From an uncultured Phocaeicola sp. (GTDB lineage Bacteria; Bacteroidota; Bacteroidia; Bacteroidales; Bacteroidaceae): a stretch of DNA of 64,000 nucleotides. The stretch lies in contig CALUJA010000014.1 of NCBI GenBank assembly GCA_944320845.1, positions 1 through 64,000 of the forward strand, written 5' to 3'. Position numbers and translations under genes: made by a program. Of this stretch, positions 46,285 to 56,593 are shown piece by piece (position 1 is the first letter of the stretch; each line of letters begins with the position of its first letter). A model generated the notes under the pieces. It was not told the DNA's origin, did not search any database, and worked only from the letters and a program-made list of their open reading frames with translations.

Positions 46285-48612
46285 TTATTGGAAAAACAGG
46301 TCGTCCAACCGACTGGTGTTTTCCTCTTCTATCTCGACCAGCCTATCCTTGCACGGATCAAAATCCACCGGTATGTCAAACGTATCTTTCTCCGAATATC
46401 CCAACGCCTTGTCAGCAAAAACCTTCTGCATATAAAGGCTCCAAACCGGAAGAGCCATAGACGCACCCTGTCCGTCACGCATGGTATCGAAATGGATGTC
46501 GCGTTCCTCGCCGCCTACCCAACAGCCCGAAACCAACGTTGGAACGAATCCCATGAACCAACCGTCCGAGTTTCTGTTCGTTGTCCCCGTCTTTCCGCCC
46601 ATGTCTGCCGTAATGCCATACAGACGGCGCACGCGTCCGCCCGTCCCTTCATTGATTACCGCCCGCAGCATGACCAGCATCTTATAGGCCGTAGATTCGC
46701 TGATAACTTCATTGACCTGCGGAGTAAATTCCGCCACAATGTTTCCTTCGTTGTCTTCTATGCTTGTCACAAACAGCGGAGCGGTGCGGATACCTTTATT
46801 TACAAAGGCGGTATAGGCACTGACCATTTCTCCCACGGATATTTCGCAAGGGCCGAGACAAAGAGACACCGTGGGCTGGATATCTTTGTTCAGTACACCG
46901 AACGAATGAATCAGGCGCGCCAAATCGTATGGACTGAGCTTGCTCATCAGATATGCGGAAATCCAGTTGTTTGAATTCGCCAACCCCCACTTCAGCGTGA
47001 CAATCTCTCCGTAATGAGAGCGCGAACTGTTGCGTGGAGACCATGCGCGTCCGTTTTCATCAAAGAGCGTCTGCTCTACATTGCGCACCTCGTCACACGG
47101 CGAGAAGCCGTTTTCCATCGCCAGGGCATATACATACGGCTTGATGGTAGAGCCCACCTGGCGGCGTCCCACCATAGCCATGTCGTATTGGAAGTAATTA
47201 TAATTGGGGCCTCCTACATAAGCCTTGACATGCCCCGTCAACGGATCCATAGACATGAAGCCGGCCCGCAGAAAATGCTTGTAATACTTGATGGAGTCCA
47301 AGGGAGTCATAATCGTGTCCCTTTCCCCGTCCCAGGAAAATACGGACATCTCATATTTTGTATTGAACGCCTTCATGATTTCCTCCTCCGAACAGCCCGC
47401 ATTCTTCATCGTACGGTAGCGGTCGCTCTGATGAACCGAGCGGTTCAATATCTGGTTCACCTCTTCCACCGTAAGCTGATTGGTATAAGGAGCCGTCTTG
47501 CGCCCCCGTTTCTCCTTGAAAAAGCGGGGCTGCAAATATTTGGCCACATGTTCGTATATGGCTTCCTCGGCATAACTCTGCATCCGCGAGTTGATTGTGG
47601 TATGAATCTTCAGTCCGTCTACATAGAGATTATAGTTCGTTCCATCCTTCTTCTTGTTCTTTGCACACCATCCATACAGCGGGTTGGTCTCCCAAGCCAG
47701 AGAATCTTCATAGTATTTCTGCATCTGCCATCCCCGATACTTGCTTTTGTCCGGCTTCTTCGCAGTCAGCACACCGCGCAGATATTCCCGGAAATAGGTG
47801 GCCAACCCTTCCTTGTGATCTACCGGATTAAACTTCAGCACCAGTGGAAGCGCCTGCAGGGAGTCGCATTCCGCCTGCGTCAAATAGCCGGCCTTGCGCA
47901 TTTGGTCGAGCACCGTGTTGCGCCGCCCGCGCGAACGCTCGTTAAAACGGCGCGGATTATAGAGAGACGGGTTCTTACACATTCCTATGAGCGTAGCAGC
48001 TTCTTCTATCTTCAGGGTCTTCGGCTCCTTGCCAAAGTATGTTTTCGCCGCTGTCTTGATTCCCACCGCATTGTTCAGGAAGTCAAACTTGTTCAGATAC
48101 ATGGTCAGAATTTCTTCCTTCGTATAATATCTCTCCAGTTTCACGGCAATCACCCACTCGATGGGCTTTTGCAACAGACGTTCCATTACGTTGTCCGCCG
48201 TCGGCGAATAAAACTGTTTGGCCAGTTGCTGGGTGATGGTGCTTCCGCCGCCCGCATTCTTCTGCATCAGGATGCCGCGCTTAATGACTGCCCGCATAAA
48301 GGCACGCGCGTCTATCCCCGAATGTTCGCTGAAGCGTACATCTTCCGTCGCCACCAGAGCATGCACCAAATGCGGAGACAAATCTTCATAACCCACATAT
48401 ACCCGGTTCTCCTTACTGAGCGACCACGTGCCAAGCAACACTCCATCCTCGGAGATAACCTGGGTAGCAAACTTCAAATTCGGGTTTTCCAATTCCTCCA
48501 CCGGAGGAACATACCCGATTTTCCCTTTTGATATAGCTGTAAACACGATGGCCACAGCCGCTATGGACAAGATTACAATAGCCCACAGTATATATATAAA
48601 TACTTTCCTCAT
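46285..48612 (-). CDS. Penicillin-binding protein 1A (bifunctional)
   Basis: Start at 48612 (MRKVFIYILWAIVILS) gives 775 residues; an upstream frame lacks a sensible signal. One N-terminal span, a GT51 glycosyltransferase domain with ATEDVRFSEHSGID and GGSTITQQLAKQ, and a transpeptidase with Ser488 in STIK (488-491), SNN, and KTGT. It polymerises and crosslinks peptidoglycan at the periplasmic face. C-terminal tail (FDPCKDRLVEIEEENTS) is acidic. The gene is single. Confidence 0.96.
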   Translation of the reverse strand: MRKVFIYILWAIVILSIAAVAIVFTAISKGKIGYVPPVEELENPNLKFATQVISEDGVLLGTWSLSKENRVYVGYEDLSPHLVHALVATEDVRFSEHSGIDARAFMRAVIKRGILMQKNAGGGSTITQQLAKQFYSPTADNVMERLLQKPIEWVIAVKLERYYTKEEILTMYLNKFDFLNNAVGIKTAAKTYFGKEPKTLKIEEAATLIGMCKNPSLYNPRRFNERSRGRRNTVLDQMRKAGYLTQAECDSLQALPLVLKFNPVDHKEGLATYFREYLRGVLTAKKPDKSKYRGWQMQKYYEDSLAWETNPLYGWCAKNKKKDGTNYNLYVDGLKIHTTINSRMQSYAEEAIYEHVAKYLQPRFFKEKRGRKTAPYTNQLTVEEVNQILNRSVHQSDRYRTMKNAGCSEEEIMKAFNTKYEMSVFSWDGERDTIMTPLDSIKYYKHFLRAGFMSMDPLTGHVKAYVGGPNYNYFQYDMAMVGRRQVGSTIKPYVYALAMENGFSPCDEVRNVEQTLFDENGRAWSPRNSSRSHYGEIVTLKWGLANSNNWISAYLMSKLSPYDLARLIHSFGVLNKDIQPTVSLCLGPCEISVGEMVSAYTAFVNKGIRTAPLFVTSIEDNEGNIVAEFTPQVNEVISESTAYKMLVMLRAVINEGTGGRVRRLYGITADMGGKTGTTNRNSDGWFMGFVPTLVSGCWVGGEERDIHFDTMRDGQGASMALPVWSLYMQKVFADKALGYSEKDTFDIPVDFDPCKDRLVEIEEENTSRLDDLFFQ

Positions 48613-48639
48613 AAATCTGAGCCTGTTATCATCAGGTCG

Positions 48640-48647
48640 CAAAAGTA
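48640..48647 (-). promoter_or_regulatory. Candidate PBP1A -7 box
   Basis: TACTTTTG on the minus strand matches TAnnTTTG and lies 28 bp upstream of the PBP1A start; a TTTA rather than TTTG occurs near -33. Confidence 0.4.
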
Positions 48648-48942
48648 AAGAAATTCTGCGGAATAAACGAATAAAATCGAAAGAATGAAGCATTTTTCGG
48701 CGATGCCTGCAATTCTTCCGGCTTCGTGCAGACCAGCGGATTTTTTCATGCAGACCATCCGGTGATATGCTCCGGCCGACGAGACTTATCATGAGGACGA
48801 AAAAAAGGAAAGCAGCCATCCGGCCATCTTACCCCCGCCACAAACGGCAGGCAAGCAAGGAGAATTTACGGCCGCCGGCGGCATTTCGCGCAAAGTTCAC
48901 TTAAAACTTTCGGAAAAAGCATCCGAATTTGTTTTTTTTGAC

Positions 48943-48950
48943 TAACTTTG
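48943..48950 (+). promoter_or_regulatory. Candidate pyrB -7 box
   Basis: TAACTTTG matches TAnnTTTG, 38 bp ahead of the preferred pyrB start. The nearest TTTG is too close (11 nt) to be a -33 element. Confidence 0.4.
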
Positions 48951-48987
48951 AAATCCGGTATTTAATGCAATCATGAAAACCGTAAAT

Positions 48988-49929
48988 ATGGAAAATAGAA
49001 GTTTAGTTACAATTGCCAATCACTCTAAAGAAAGGATTCTTTATCTGTTGGAAATGGCAAAAGAGTTTGAGAAGAAACCAAACCGCCGTCTGCTGGCTGA
49101 AAAAGTGGTGGCTACTCTTTTTTTCGAGCCTTCCACCCGCACGCGTCTAAGTTTTGAAACGGCGGCAAACCGTCTCGGAGCACGTGTCATCGGCTTTACC
49201 GACCCGAAGGTTACCAGTTCTTCGAAAGGAGAAACCCTGAAAGACACCATCATGATGGTAAGCAACTATGCCGACATCATCGTGATGCGCCACTATCTGG
49301 AAGGAGCCGCACGCTATGCAAGCGAGATTGCCCCCGTGCCCATAGTCAACGCTGGAGACGGTGCAAACCAGCATCCTTCGCAGACCATGCTCGACCTCTA
49401 TTCTATCTATAAAACGCAGGGGACACTGGAAAATCTGAATATCTATCTGGTGGGCGACCTGAAGTACGGGCGCACAGTCCATTCTTTGCTGATGGCAATG
49501 CGCCACTTCAACCCGACATTCCATTTTATTGCCCCTACCGAGCTGAAGATGCCCGAAGAATACAAGCTTTATTGCAAGGAACACAGCATCAAATACATCG
49601 AGCATACAGATTTTACAGAAGACACGATTGCCGATGCAGACATTCTGTATATGACGCGCGTGCAGCGTGAACGCTTTACCGACCTGATGGAATACGAACG
49701 GGTAAAGGACACATATATTTTAAATAGCAGGATGCTGGAAAAGACACGGCCCAACCTGCGCATTCTCCACCCGCTCCCCCGCGTGAACGAAATAACATAC
49801 GATGTGGATGAAAGTCCGAAAGCCTATTATTTCCAACAGGCCCAGAACGGTCTCTATGCCCGCGAAGCCATTTTATGCGATGTGCTGGGCATTACACTGG
49901 ATGAAGTGAGGGCAGACACGAACAGATAA
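48988..49929 (+). CDS. pyrB: Aspartate carbamoyltransferase catalytic subunit
   Basis: PyrB condenses carbamoyl phosphate with aspartate in pyrimidine synthesis. [18 protein letters not shown] is the preferred start (313 residues); an upstream ATG at 48973 is possible. Carbamoyl phosphate binding is shown by [13 protein letters not shown] and [10 protein letters not shown], and aspartate binding by HPLPRVNEI. With pyrI 25 bp downstream, it should form an E. coli-type regulated holoenzyme. Confidence 0.98.
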   Translation: MENRSLVTIANHSKERILYLLEMAKEFEKKPNRRLLAEKVVATLFFEPSTRTRLSFETAANRLGARVIGFTDPKVTSSSKGETLKDTIMMVSNYADIIVMRHYLEGAARYASEIAPVPIVNAGDGANQHPSQTMLDLYSIYKTQGTLENLNIYLVGDLKYGRTVHSLLMAMRHFNPTFHFIAPTELKMPEEYKLYCKEHSIKYIEHTDFTEDTIADADILYMTRVQRERFTDLMEYERVKDTYILNSRMLEKTRPNLRILHPLPRVNEITYDVDESPKAYYFQQAQNGLYAREAILCDVLGITLDEVRADTNR

Positions 49930-49954
49930 ACCAATCATCAAAAGACAAAAAATC

Positions 49955-50413
49955 ATGAGCGACAAGAAAGAATTGCAGGTAGCCGCACTGAAAAACGGAA
50001 CGGTTATCGACCATATACCATCAGACAGACTGTTTACGGTTGTTTCTCTGCTTGACCTGAAACACATGGATACGAACATCACCATCGGAAACAACTTTGA
50101 AAGCAAGAAATTGGGCAAGAAAGGCATCATCAAGATAGCTGACCGCTTCTTTACGGACGAGGAGATAAGCAAATTGTCTGTAGTGGCCCCCAATGTCAAG
50201 CTGAACATCATCCGCGACTATGAAGTAGTGGAAAAAAAGCAGGTAGTAATGCCCGACGAGCTGAAAGGTATCGTAAAATGCAACAACCCGAAATGTATTA
50301 CAAATAATGAGCCTATGCAGACATGGTTTCACGTAATCGACAAGGAAAAGGGCCTGCTGAAATGCCATTATTGCGAGAAGGAACAACTGAAAGACAATAT
50401 AAAACTCCTTTAA
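49955..50413 (+). CDS. pyrI: Aspartate carbamoyltransferase regulatory subunit
   Basis: The 152-residue subunit binds CTP/ATP in its N-terminal domain ([19 protein letters not shown]) and contacts PyrB through a C-terminal zinc domain with four cysteines (CNNPKC and CHYC). All four zinc ligands are present. It directly follows pyrB, and the flavin reductase gene starts 8 bp later. Confidence 0.97.
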   Translation: MSDKKELQVAALKNGTVIDHIPSDRLFTVVSLLDLKHMDTNITIGNNFESKKLGKKGIIKIADRFFTDEEISKLSVVAPNVKLNIIRDYEVVEKKQVVMPDELKGIVKCNNPKCITNNEPMQTWFHVIDKEKGLLKCHYCEKEQLKDNIKLL

Positions 50414-50421
50414 CAAAAGAC

Positions 50422-50988
50422 ATGAAACAAGACTGGAAACCGGGAACAATGATATATCCCCTTCCGGCAGCACTCGTCAGCTGCGGAAGCAAAGAGGAAG
50501 AATACAATATACTGACAGTGGCATGGGTGGGAACAATCTGCAGCAACCCGCCAATGTGCTACATATCCGTACGCCCCGAACGGTATTCCTACTCCATCCT
50601 GAAAAAGAATATGGAGTTTGTCATCAACCTGACTACAGAAAATATGGCTTTTGCTACAGACTGGTGCGGAGTACGCTCAGGAAAAGACCACAACAAGTTT
50701 GCAGAAATGAAGCTTACTCCGGGAAAAGCGTCAGTGGTAAATGCCCCAATCATCGAAGAGTCTCCGCTTTGCATCGAATGCAGGGTTAAAGAGATTGTTT
50801 CACTGGGGTCGCACGACATGTTCATCGCTGATGTCGTAAATGTAAAGGCAGACGACAAATATCTTGACAGTGAAACAGGAAAGTTTGACCTTGCAAAAGC
50901 CGACCTTTTGGTATATGCGCACGGAAACTATTACGGTATGGGCCGGAAAATCGGAAAATTCGGATGGTCGGTCGAGAAAAAGAAATAA
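50422..50988 (+). CDS. Flavin reductase family protein
   Basis: A 188-residue FMN-binding split-barrel protein. Start MKQDWKPGTMIYPLPAALVS is preferred, since longer frames overlap pyrI out of context. ILTVAWVGTICSNPPM and FATDWCGVRSGKDHNKF are typical; a cysteine (DWCG) is conserved in a Bacteroides-frequent subgroup. The partner oxygenase or substrate is unknown. It is in the pyrB-pyrI-omp-glyA run. Confidence 0.88.
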   Translation: MKQDWKPGTMIYPLPAALVSCGSKEEEYNILTVAWVGTICSNPPMCYISVRPERYSYSILKKNMEFVINLTTENMAFATDWCGVRSGKDHNKFAEMKLTPGKASVVNAPIIEESPLCIECRVKEIVSLGSHDMFIADVVNVKADDKYLDSETGKFDLAKADLLVYAHGNYYGMGRKIGKFGWSVEKKK

Positions 50989-50994
50989 ATTCTT

Positions 50995-51732
50995 ATGATT
51001 AGAGAAACCGCCTTGATGCTTGGCCTCGGACTGGCTTCGGCCTTTGTTCCATTGCAGGTTCAGTCGCAAAGTGCACCGATGGTGACACTACGAAAACCTC
51101 TAATGAGCATAGGCATCAAGGCCGGATTCAATTCCTCCATGTTTTTTAGCGATGAATTATCCATCGGCGGAGAAAAGATAGAAAATCTTCAGAACAACTA
51201 TAAAGTAGGATATTTTGCGGCTCTCTTCTGCCGGTTTAACCTGAAAGAGCACCATTTCCTCCAAACAGAATTGTCATACAATGTATCAAAAGGAAGCGTT
51301 TCCATCCCTAATACATTGGCCAATTCCGAACTTATTCCAGACAACGCACTGATAAAGACAGTGATTACATCGTTCGATCTTCCCGTCCTCTACGGATACA
51401 AATTCGTAGACATCCCTCCTTATGGCATGGCTTTCTTTATGGGACCGAAGATTGCATACATTTGGGACAAACAAACGAAGAATGAATTTTCCGGTTTTCA
51501 TCAGCAGGAAATTCACGAACGCTTCCATCCGTGGAACTATAGTGCCGTAGGAGGACTGGCGGTTAATGTTTCCAATATCTTTTTTGATTTCCGATACGAA
51601 ATAGGTCTTCACAATATGACAAGAAGCATTACCTATAACCAAACACTCACCGACTCTCCTTACAATGAAAAAGAGATATCTATAAAACGGCGGAGAAACC
51701 TGCTGAGTTTTTCTGTCGGAGTCATATTCTAA
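50995..51732 (+). CDS. Outer-membrane beta-barrel (PorT-like) protein
   Basis: A 245-residue exported protein (signal peptide to about residue 24, QVQSQS) followed by alternating beta strands, ending SFSVGVIF with the C-terminal aromatic typical of barrels. GIKAGFNSSMFF and YGYKFVDIPPYG resemble PorT/porin-family small barrels of Bacteroidetes. No substrate can be read. It starts 6 bp after the flavin reductase and is 28 bp before glyA. Confidence 0.78.
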   Translation: MIRETALMLGLGLASAFVPLQVQSQSAPMVTLRKPLMSIGIKAGFNSSMFFSDELSIGGEKIENLQNNYKVGYFAALFCRFNLKEHHFLQTELSYNVSKGSVSIPNTLANSELIPDNALIKTVITSFDLPVLYGYKFVDIPPYGMAFFMGPKIAYIWDKQTKNEFSGFHQQEIHERFHPWNYSAVGGLAVNVSNIFFDFRYEIGLHNMTRSITYNQTLTDSPYNEKEISIKRRRNLLSFSVGVIF

Positions 51733-51760
51733 ATGCATAACAACTAAATAGAATACAATT

Positions 51761-53041
51761 ATGAAAAGAGACGAACTGATTTTTGACATCATTGAAAAAG
51801 AACATCAGCGGCAGCTGAAAGGTATTGAACTGATTGCTTCAGAAAATTTTGTTAGTAATCAAGTCATGGAAGCGATGGGGTCATGTCTGACAAATAAATA
51901 CGCTGAAGGATATCCGGGGAAACGATATTACGGAGGTTGTGAAGTAGTAGACCAGAGTGAACAGATAGCAATCGACCGCCTGAAACAAATATTCGGAGCT
52001 GAATGGGCTAATGTCCAACCGCACTCGGGAGCACAGGCAAATGCCGCCGTGTTCCTTGCAGTACTCAATCCGGGTGATAAGTTTATGGGATTAAATCTGG
52101 CTCATGGCGGACATTTGTCACATGGCTCGGCAGTAAATACCTCCGGCATTCTTTATACTCCATGCGAATACAACTTGAATAAGGACACGGGGCGCGTAGA
52201 TTATGACCAGATGGAAGAAATCGCCCTGCGTGAGCATCCGAAAATGATTATCGGAGGCGGCTCTGCCTATTCACGTGAATGGGACTACAAACGAATGAGG
52301 GAAATCGCCGATAAGGTAGGGGCCATATTTATGGTTGATATGGCACACCCGGCAGGCTTGATAGCGGCCGGCCTGCTTGACAACCCCGTGAAATATGCAC
52401 ATATTGTAACCTCAACTACCCATAAGACACTGCGCGGCCCGCGCGGAGGCATAATCATGATGGGAAAAGACTTCCCCAATCCGTGGGGAAAGAAGACTCC
52501 CAAAGGAGAAATCAAAATGATGTCGCAATTGCTTGATTCTGCCGTATTCCCAGGCATACAGGGTGGCCCGCTGGAACATGTCATAGCAGCAAAAGCTGTG
52601 GCCTTCGGCGAATGTCTGCAACCTGAATACAAAGAATACCAAAAACAAGTACAGAAAAACGCCAAGGTTCTGGCACAAGCTTTAATGGACAGAGGATTCA
52701 CCATCGTTTCCGGCGGCACGGACAATCATTCCATGCTGGTAGACTTACGTACCAAATATCCGGAACTGACTGGTAAGATTGCAGAAAAAGCATTGGTTTC
52801 AGCCGACATAACAGTCAACAAGAATATGGTTCCGTTTGATACACGTTCTGCATTCCAGACCTCCGGCATCCGGTTGGGAACGCCTGCCATCACAACGCGT
52901 GGAGCGAAAGAAGACCTGATGATAGAAATAGCGGAAATGATTGAGACCGTACTTTCAAACATTGGCAATGAAGAGGTGATAGCCTCAGTACGTACACGCG
53001 TAAATGAAACAATGAAGCACTATCCGCTCTTTGCCTATTAA
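51761..53041 (+). CDS. glyA: Serine hydroxymethyltransferase
   Basis: GlyA converts serine and tetrahydrofolate to glycine and methylene-THF, the main one-carbon source. The 426-residue enzyme has the PLP lysine Lys222 in [21 protein letters not shown] and a C-terminal folate-binding part. It shares the run with pyrB and pyrI; the methylene-THF it makes is used downstream of pyrimidine synthesis (thymidylate). No irregularity is seen. Confidence 0.98.
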   Translation: MKRDELIFDIIEKEHQRQLKGIELIASENFVSNQVMEAMGSCLTNKYAEGYPGKRYYGGCEVVDQSEQIAIDRLKQIFGAEWANVQPHSGAQANAAVFLAVLNPGDKFMGLNLAHGGHLSHGSAVNTSGILYTPCEYNLNKDTGRVDYDQMEEIALREHPKMIIGGGSAYSREWDYKRMREIADKVGAIFMVDMAHPAGLIAAGLLDNPVKYAHIVTSTTHKTLRGPRGGIIMMGKDFPNPWGKKTPKGEIKMMSQLLDSAVFPGIQGGPLEHVIAAKAVAFGECLQPEYKEYQKQVQKNAKVLAQALMDRGFTIVSGGTDNHSMLVDLRTKYPELTGKIAEKALVSADITVNKNMVPFDTRSAFQTSGIRLGTPAITTRGAKEDLMIEIAEMIETVLSNIGNEEVIASVRTRVNETMKHYPLFAY

Positions 53042-53075
53042 CAAAAAACATATATTCCTTTAAAAATATAGCATT

Positions 53076-53792
53076 ATGAAAACTGTAAAATCGATTATCA
53101 TTTTATTAAGCGCATGTTTGATATTTAGCGGTTGCGGCATGACCAACACTGCAAAAGGCGGGCTGATAGGCGGCGGAGGCGGTGCAGCCTTAGGTGCCTT
53201 GATTGGCGGAGTGGTAGGCCACGGAAAGGGAGCCGCCATCGGCGCAGCTGTCGGTACTGCCGTAGGAGCAGGAGCAGGAGTACTAATCGGGAAAAAGATG
53301 GATAAAGCAGCAGCTCAGGCAGAGCAAATCGAAGGCGCTGAAGTAGAACAAGTGACCGACAACAACGGCTTGCAGGCTGTAAAGGTTACTTTCGATTCCG
53401 GCATTCTCTTTTCAACAGGAAATTCTGCCCTCAGCTCATCGGCCAAAGCATCACTGAGCAAATTTGCCAACAACGTATTGAACCAAAACCGTGACATGGA
53501 TGTCGCCATCTACGGATATACCGACAACCAAGGATGGAGAAACTCTACAGCAGAACAAAGCTACCAGAAAAACATGGACTTGTCGCAAGAACGTGCCCAA
53601 AGCGTATCAAGCTATCTGCTGGCCTGCGGAGCATCTGCTTCGCAAATCAAGACAGTGGAAGGATTAGGCGAGACTAATCCGGTGGCAGACAATTCTACAG
53701 AAGCCGGACGGCAGGAAAACCGTCGTGTGGAAGTATATATGTATGCCAGCCAACAGATGATTCAACAAGCTGAAGCAGGCACGCTGAAGTAA
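53076..53792 (+). CDS. OmpA-family lipoprotein with glycine zipper
   Basis: A 238-residue lipoprotein: signal with lipobox IFSGC (Cys20), a glycine-zipper segment at about residues 28-76 (LIGGGGGAALGALIGGVVGH, then a second similar unit) and a C-terminal OmpA peptidoglycan-binding domain from about residue 105 (DSGILFSTGNSALSS, ending NRRVEVYM). It probably links the outer membrane to the wall. It lies 34 bp after glyA and ends at a strong hairpin. Confidence 0.9.
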   Translation: MKTVKSIIILLSACLIFSGCGMTNTAKGGLIGGGGGAALGALIGGVVGHGKGAAIGAAVGTAVGAGAGVLIGKKMDKAAAQAEQIEGAEVEQVTDNNGLQAVKVTFDSGILFSTGNSALSSSAKASLSKFANNVLNQNRDMDVAIYGYTDNQGWRNSTAEQSYQKNMDLSQERAQSVSSYLLACGASASQIKTVEGLGETNPVADNSTEAGRQENRRVEVYMYASQQMIQQAEAGTLK

Positions 53793-53805
53793 ACATACAG
53801 ATATA

Positions 53806-53851
53806 AAAACGGGGAGTCAGAGAAAATATGTTTTTTCCGACTCCCCGTTTT
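53806..53851. terminator. Bidirectional terminator, OmpA lipoprotein / amylase
   Basis: AAAACGGGGAGTC (53806-53818) pairs perfectly with GACTCCCCGTTTT (53839-53851) over 13 bp, with a 20-nt T-rich loop. It closes two convergent genes. Confidence 0.8.
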
Positions 53852-53856
53852 CGTTA

Positions 53857-55545
53857 TCAGAAAGTAATCTTCAATATCCTACCGCCATTCGCAGGCAAAT
53901 CCAAGGCAATGGCCTTTGTCGGCATAAAGCTAATGCGGCAACTCTTTGCATCCAACAAGTCTTTTGCCTCACAATCGGCCATCGACGGCATCTGCAAACA
54001 GTCGAAAGCATGCTGAGGAACGTTTACTCCCACATGCACCGGCATGTCGGAAAAGTTAACGACAACCAGCAGTATCTCGTTTCCATATTTACGCAAGAAC
54101 GCATACTGCTTGTGCTCATCCATTAGCCATCCACCCTGGTTGACATACATCAAATCAAAAAAAGTTCCTTTTGATATGGCCGCTTCACTATTGCATAATG
54201 TCAGAAGCTGGCGGTAAAAACGGTGCAGTTCCTTTTCCTTATTGCTCAATAAATGCCCGTTAAAACGACCGTGATTACTCCATCGGCGTATACTGTCTAT
54301 ACTCCAATAATCAAAGATAGTGGTTCTTCCGTCACGACCGCTAAAGCCTTCACAATCCATCCCCGGCTCTCCCAGCTCTTGCCCGAAATAAACCATCATC
54401 GGATTCGTATTCATGCAGGCAGAAACTATCATCGCCGGAATCGCTTTAAAGGGGTTACCCGCAAAATACTCGGATGCAATGCGCTGTTCATCATGATTCT
54501 CCAGGAAGTTCAACATATGCCCCCAGATGTCATTCACACTTTGCCAGCAGTTGGTAATGGCCGTCGCAGAGGCATATCCACAGGTCACGGCGCGCAATGT
54601 GTCATACAGCCCCACCTTATCATAAAGGTAATCGAAGTGTCCGTTGAACAGATAATTGCGGTATTCATGCGGATTATAGACTTCTGCTATGAATATCAAA
54701 TCCGGACAGACCGCTTTTACCTGAGGGATGGCCCATCCCCAAAATTCACATGGCACCATCTCCGCCATGTCGCAACGGAATCCATCAATGCCTTTGCCCG
54801 CCCAAAACAGCAGGATATCCTTCATCTTCACCCACGTATCAGGTATCGGAGTGAAGTGGCAGCCCGTATTCCCAATGTAGTCTACACCATAATTTAATTT
54901 TATTGTCTCATACCAATCGTTCCGGTTGGGGCAGGCACTAAAACAATTGTTTCCTGTCGCTCTGGCAGGCATCTCAGTATAAAATCCTTCCGCTTCATCA
55001 TACAAGTCACCCTCCAGCTGCTTTCCCGGCAGATAGTAGAAATTGTTGTTCGGACTGAATGCTTGGGCGGTATCATCATTTTCACCCAAATCTTTCACTC
55101 CCGCAGGCTTGGCCAACGAATGGTACTGACGGGCCACATGATTGGGCACAAAGTCAATAATCATTTTCAGTCCGCTCTCATGCGTACGTTTCACCAAAGC
55201 CTCAAATTCTTCCATACGCTTTTCCGGATGCACAGCAAGGTCGGGATCCACATCATAATAGTCTCTGACGGCATACGGCGAGCCGGCCTTTCCCTTTACT
55301 ATCGCGGGATGATTTTTGGGGATTCCGTATGCCGTATAATCCGTCTGCGTAGCATGAGAAATGATGCCCGTATACCAGATATGGGTAGCTCCCAATCTCT
55401 TGATGTCATGCAAGGCCTGCTTGGTAAAACAGTCCATCTTTCCGCACCCGTTGGTCTGAATATCCCCGTTTTGCTTGCAGCGTATATGCGTATTTCCAAA
55501 CAGGCGGGTAAAAACCTGGTATATGATAATCTTAGTTTCGTCCAT
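53857..55545 (-). CDS. GH13 alpha-amylase-family glycosidase
   Basis: A 562-residue alpha-glucan enzyme without signal peptide, so probably cytosolic. The three GH13 catalytic acids are present: nucleophile Asp259 in GFRCDMAE, acid/base Glu288 in IAEVYNP, and Asp352 in LENHDEQR; DFVPNHVAR (131-139) is conserved region I. A C-terminal beta domain follows. It may degrade or rearrange maltodextrin or glycogen. The gene stands alone; it is convergent with the OmpA lipoprotein gene. Confidence 0.9.
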   Translation of the reverse strand: MDETKIIIYQVFTRLFGNTHIRCKQNGDIQTNGCGKMDCFTKQALHDIKRLGATHIWYTGIISHATQTDYTAYGIPKNHPAIVKGKAGSPYAVRDYYDVDPDLAVHPEKRMEEFEALVKRTHESGLKMIIDFVPNHVARQYHSLAKPAGVKDLGENDDTAQAFSPNNNFYYLPGKQLEGDLYDEAEGFYTEMPARATGNNCFSACPNRNDWYETIKLNYGVDYIGNTGCHFTPIPDTWVKMKDILLFWAGKGIDGFRCDMAEMVPCEFWGWAIPQVKAVCPDLIFIAEVYNPHEYRNYLFNGHFDYLYDKVGLYDTLRAVTCGYASATAITNCWQSVNDIWGHMLNFLENHDEQRIASEYFAGNPFKAIPAMIVSACMNTNPMMVYFGQELGEPGMDCEGFSGRDGRTTIFDYWSIDSIRRWSNHGRFNGHLLSNKEKELHRFYRQLLTLCNSEAAISKGTFFDLMYVNQGGWLMDEHKQYAFLRKYGNEILLVVVNFSDMPVHVGVNVPQHAFDCLQMPSMADCEAKDLLDAKSCRISFMPTKAIALDLPANGGRILKITF

Positions 55546-55596
55546 AGTAAAAACAAATTAAAGTCAAGGTAAAAAGAGCTTTTACTCCAATAAAAA

Positions 55597-55650
55597 TCGG
55601 ATTACACCGATACCATCCGCATTCAAGAATGCATGATCCGTGTAATCCGA
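55597..55650 (-). terminator. Terminator of fabD with nested hairpin
   Basis: TCGGATTACAC (55597-55607) pairs with GTGTAATCCGA (55640-55650); within the loop GCATTC/GAATGC (55619-55632) forms a second stem. On the minus strand the outer stem is followed by TTTTTA. It is 20 bp past the fabD stop. Confidence 0.75.
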
Positions 55651-55669
55651 CAACCCAAAAGATATTCCG

Positions 55670-56557
55670 TTACAGTATGCCGTGGGCATTTACATTCTTG
55701 TCTATCTTCTTTATCAGCCCTTGCAACACGGCTCCCGGCCCGCATTCCGTAAAATCGTCCGCACCATCGGCAATCATATTCTGCACCGTCTGGGTCCATC
55801 GTACGGATGCCGTGAGCTGAGCGACCAGATTAGCCTTTATTTCTGCAGGGTCGGTATGAGGCTTTGCATCCACATTCTGATAAACCGGACACTTCGGAGT
55901 ATGGAAATCAGTAGACTGGATGGCGGCTTCGAGTTCTACCTTGGCCGGTTCCATCAGCGGAGAATGGAATGCGCCTCCTACCTTCAGCGGCAGCGCACGC
56001 TTGGCTCCGGCAGCTTTCATCAGCTCACACGCCTTATTGATTCCTTCCATCGAACCGGAAATGACGATTTGTCCCGGGCAATTGTAATTGGCAGCCACAC
56101 ATACTTCGCCTTCGGCAGCTACCGAAGCACAGATTTCTTCCACCTTTTCATCAGGCAGGGCGATGATGGCCGCCATAGTGGAAGGGTGTGCTTCACAGGC
56201 TTTCTGCATGGCCATTGCACGTGCATAAACCAGTTTCAACCCGTCTTCGAACGACAATGCTCCGGCTGCAACCAGCGCAGAGAACTCACCCAAAGAATGT
56301 CCGGCAGTCATTTCCGGACGGAATGCCTCGCCCATACACAGCGCGGATATTACCGAATGAAGGAAAACAGCAGGCTGAGTCACCTTTGTCTGACGCAAAT
56401 CCTCGTCTGTTCCCTCAAACATAATGTCCGTAATGCGGTATCCTAAAATTTCGTTTGCCTTTTCAAACAATTCTTTGGCCAAAGGAGAAGTTTCATAAAG
56501 GTCTTTCCCCATACCTACGAATTGCGCACCCTGACCAGGAAATACAAATGCTTTCAT
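55670..56557 (-). CDS. fabD: Malonyl-CoA:ACP transacylase
   Basis: FabD loads malonyl onto acyl carrier protein to feed fatty acid elongation. The 295-residue enzyme starts MKAFVFPGQGAQFVGMG, has the nucleophile Ser88 in GHSLGE and the catalytic histidine in GGAFHSPLM. It stands alone with its own terminator, away from other fab genes. The promoter-like TACCTTTG at 56601-56594 lies 37 bp upstream. Confidence 0.97.
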   Translation of the reverse strand: MKAFVFPGQGAQFVGMGKDLYETSPLAKELFEKANEILGYRITDIMFEGTDEDLRQTKVTQPAVFLHSVISALCMGEAFRPEMTAGHSLGEFSALVAAGALSFEDGLKLVYARAMAMQKACEAHPSTMAAIIALPDEKVEEICASVAAEGEVCVAANYNCPGQIVISGSMEGINKACELMKAAGAKRALPLKVGGAFHSPLMEPAKVELEAAIQSTDFHTPKCPVYQNVDAKPHTDPAEIKANLVAQLTASVRWTQTVQNMIADGADDFTECGPGAVLQGLIKKIDKNVNAHGIL

Positions 56558-56593
56558 ATCTCTTACTTTTTTAGTTTTTATTTTTCATCAATG

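Larger units (their letters stand above)
48613..48972. other. Intergenic region, PBP1A / pyrB
   Basis: No gene is seen. The PBP1A side holds a minus-strand TACTTTTG (48647-48640); the pyrB side holds TAACTTTG (48943-48950). A perfect 12-bp palindrome GCCGCCGGCGGC is at 48871-48882, and AAAGTT/AACTTT form a small inverted repeat near 48892-48909. The middle is of mixed composition without coding signs. Confidence 0.45.

Noticed and set aside
47014..48531. 505-residue plus-strand frame opposite PBP1A
   Set aside because: PBP1A on the other strand has complete GT51 and transpeptidase motifs; the antisense product shows none.
48871..48882. Perfect palindrome GCCGCCGGCGGC
   Set aside because: Too GC-rich and isolated to assign; not at the expected distance from the pyrB or PBP1A promoters.
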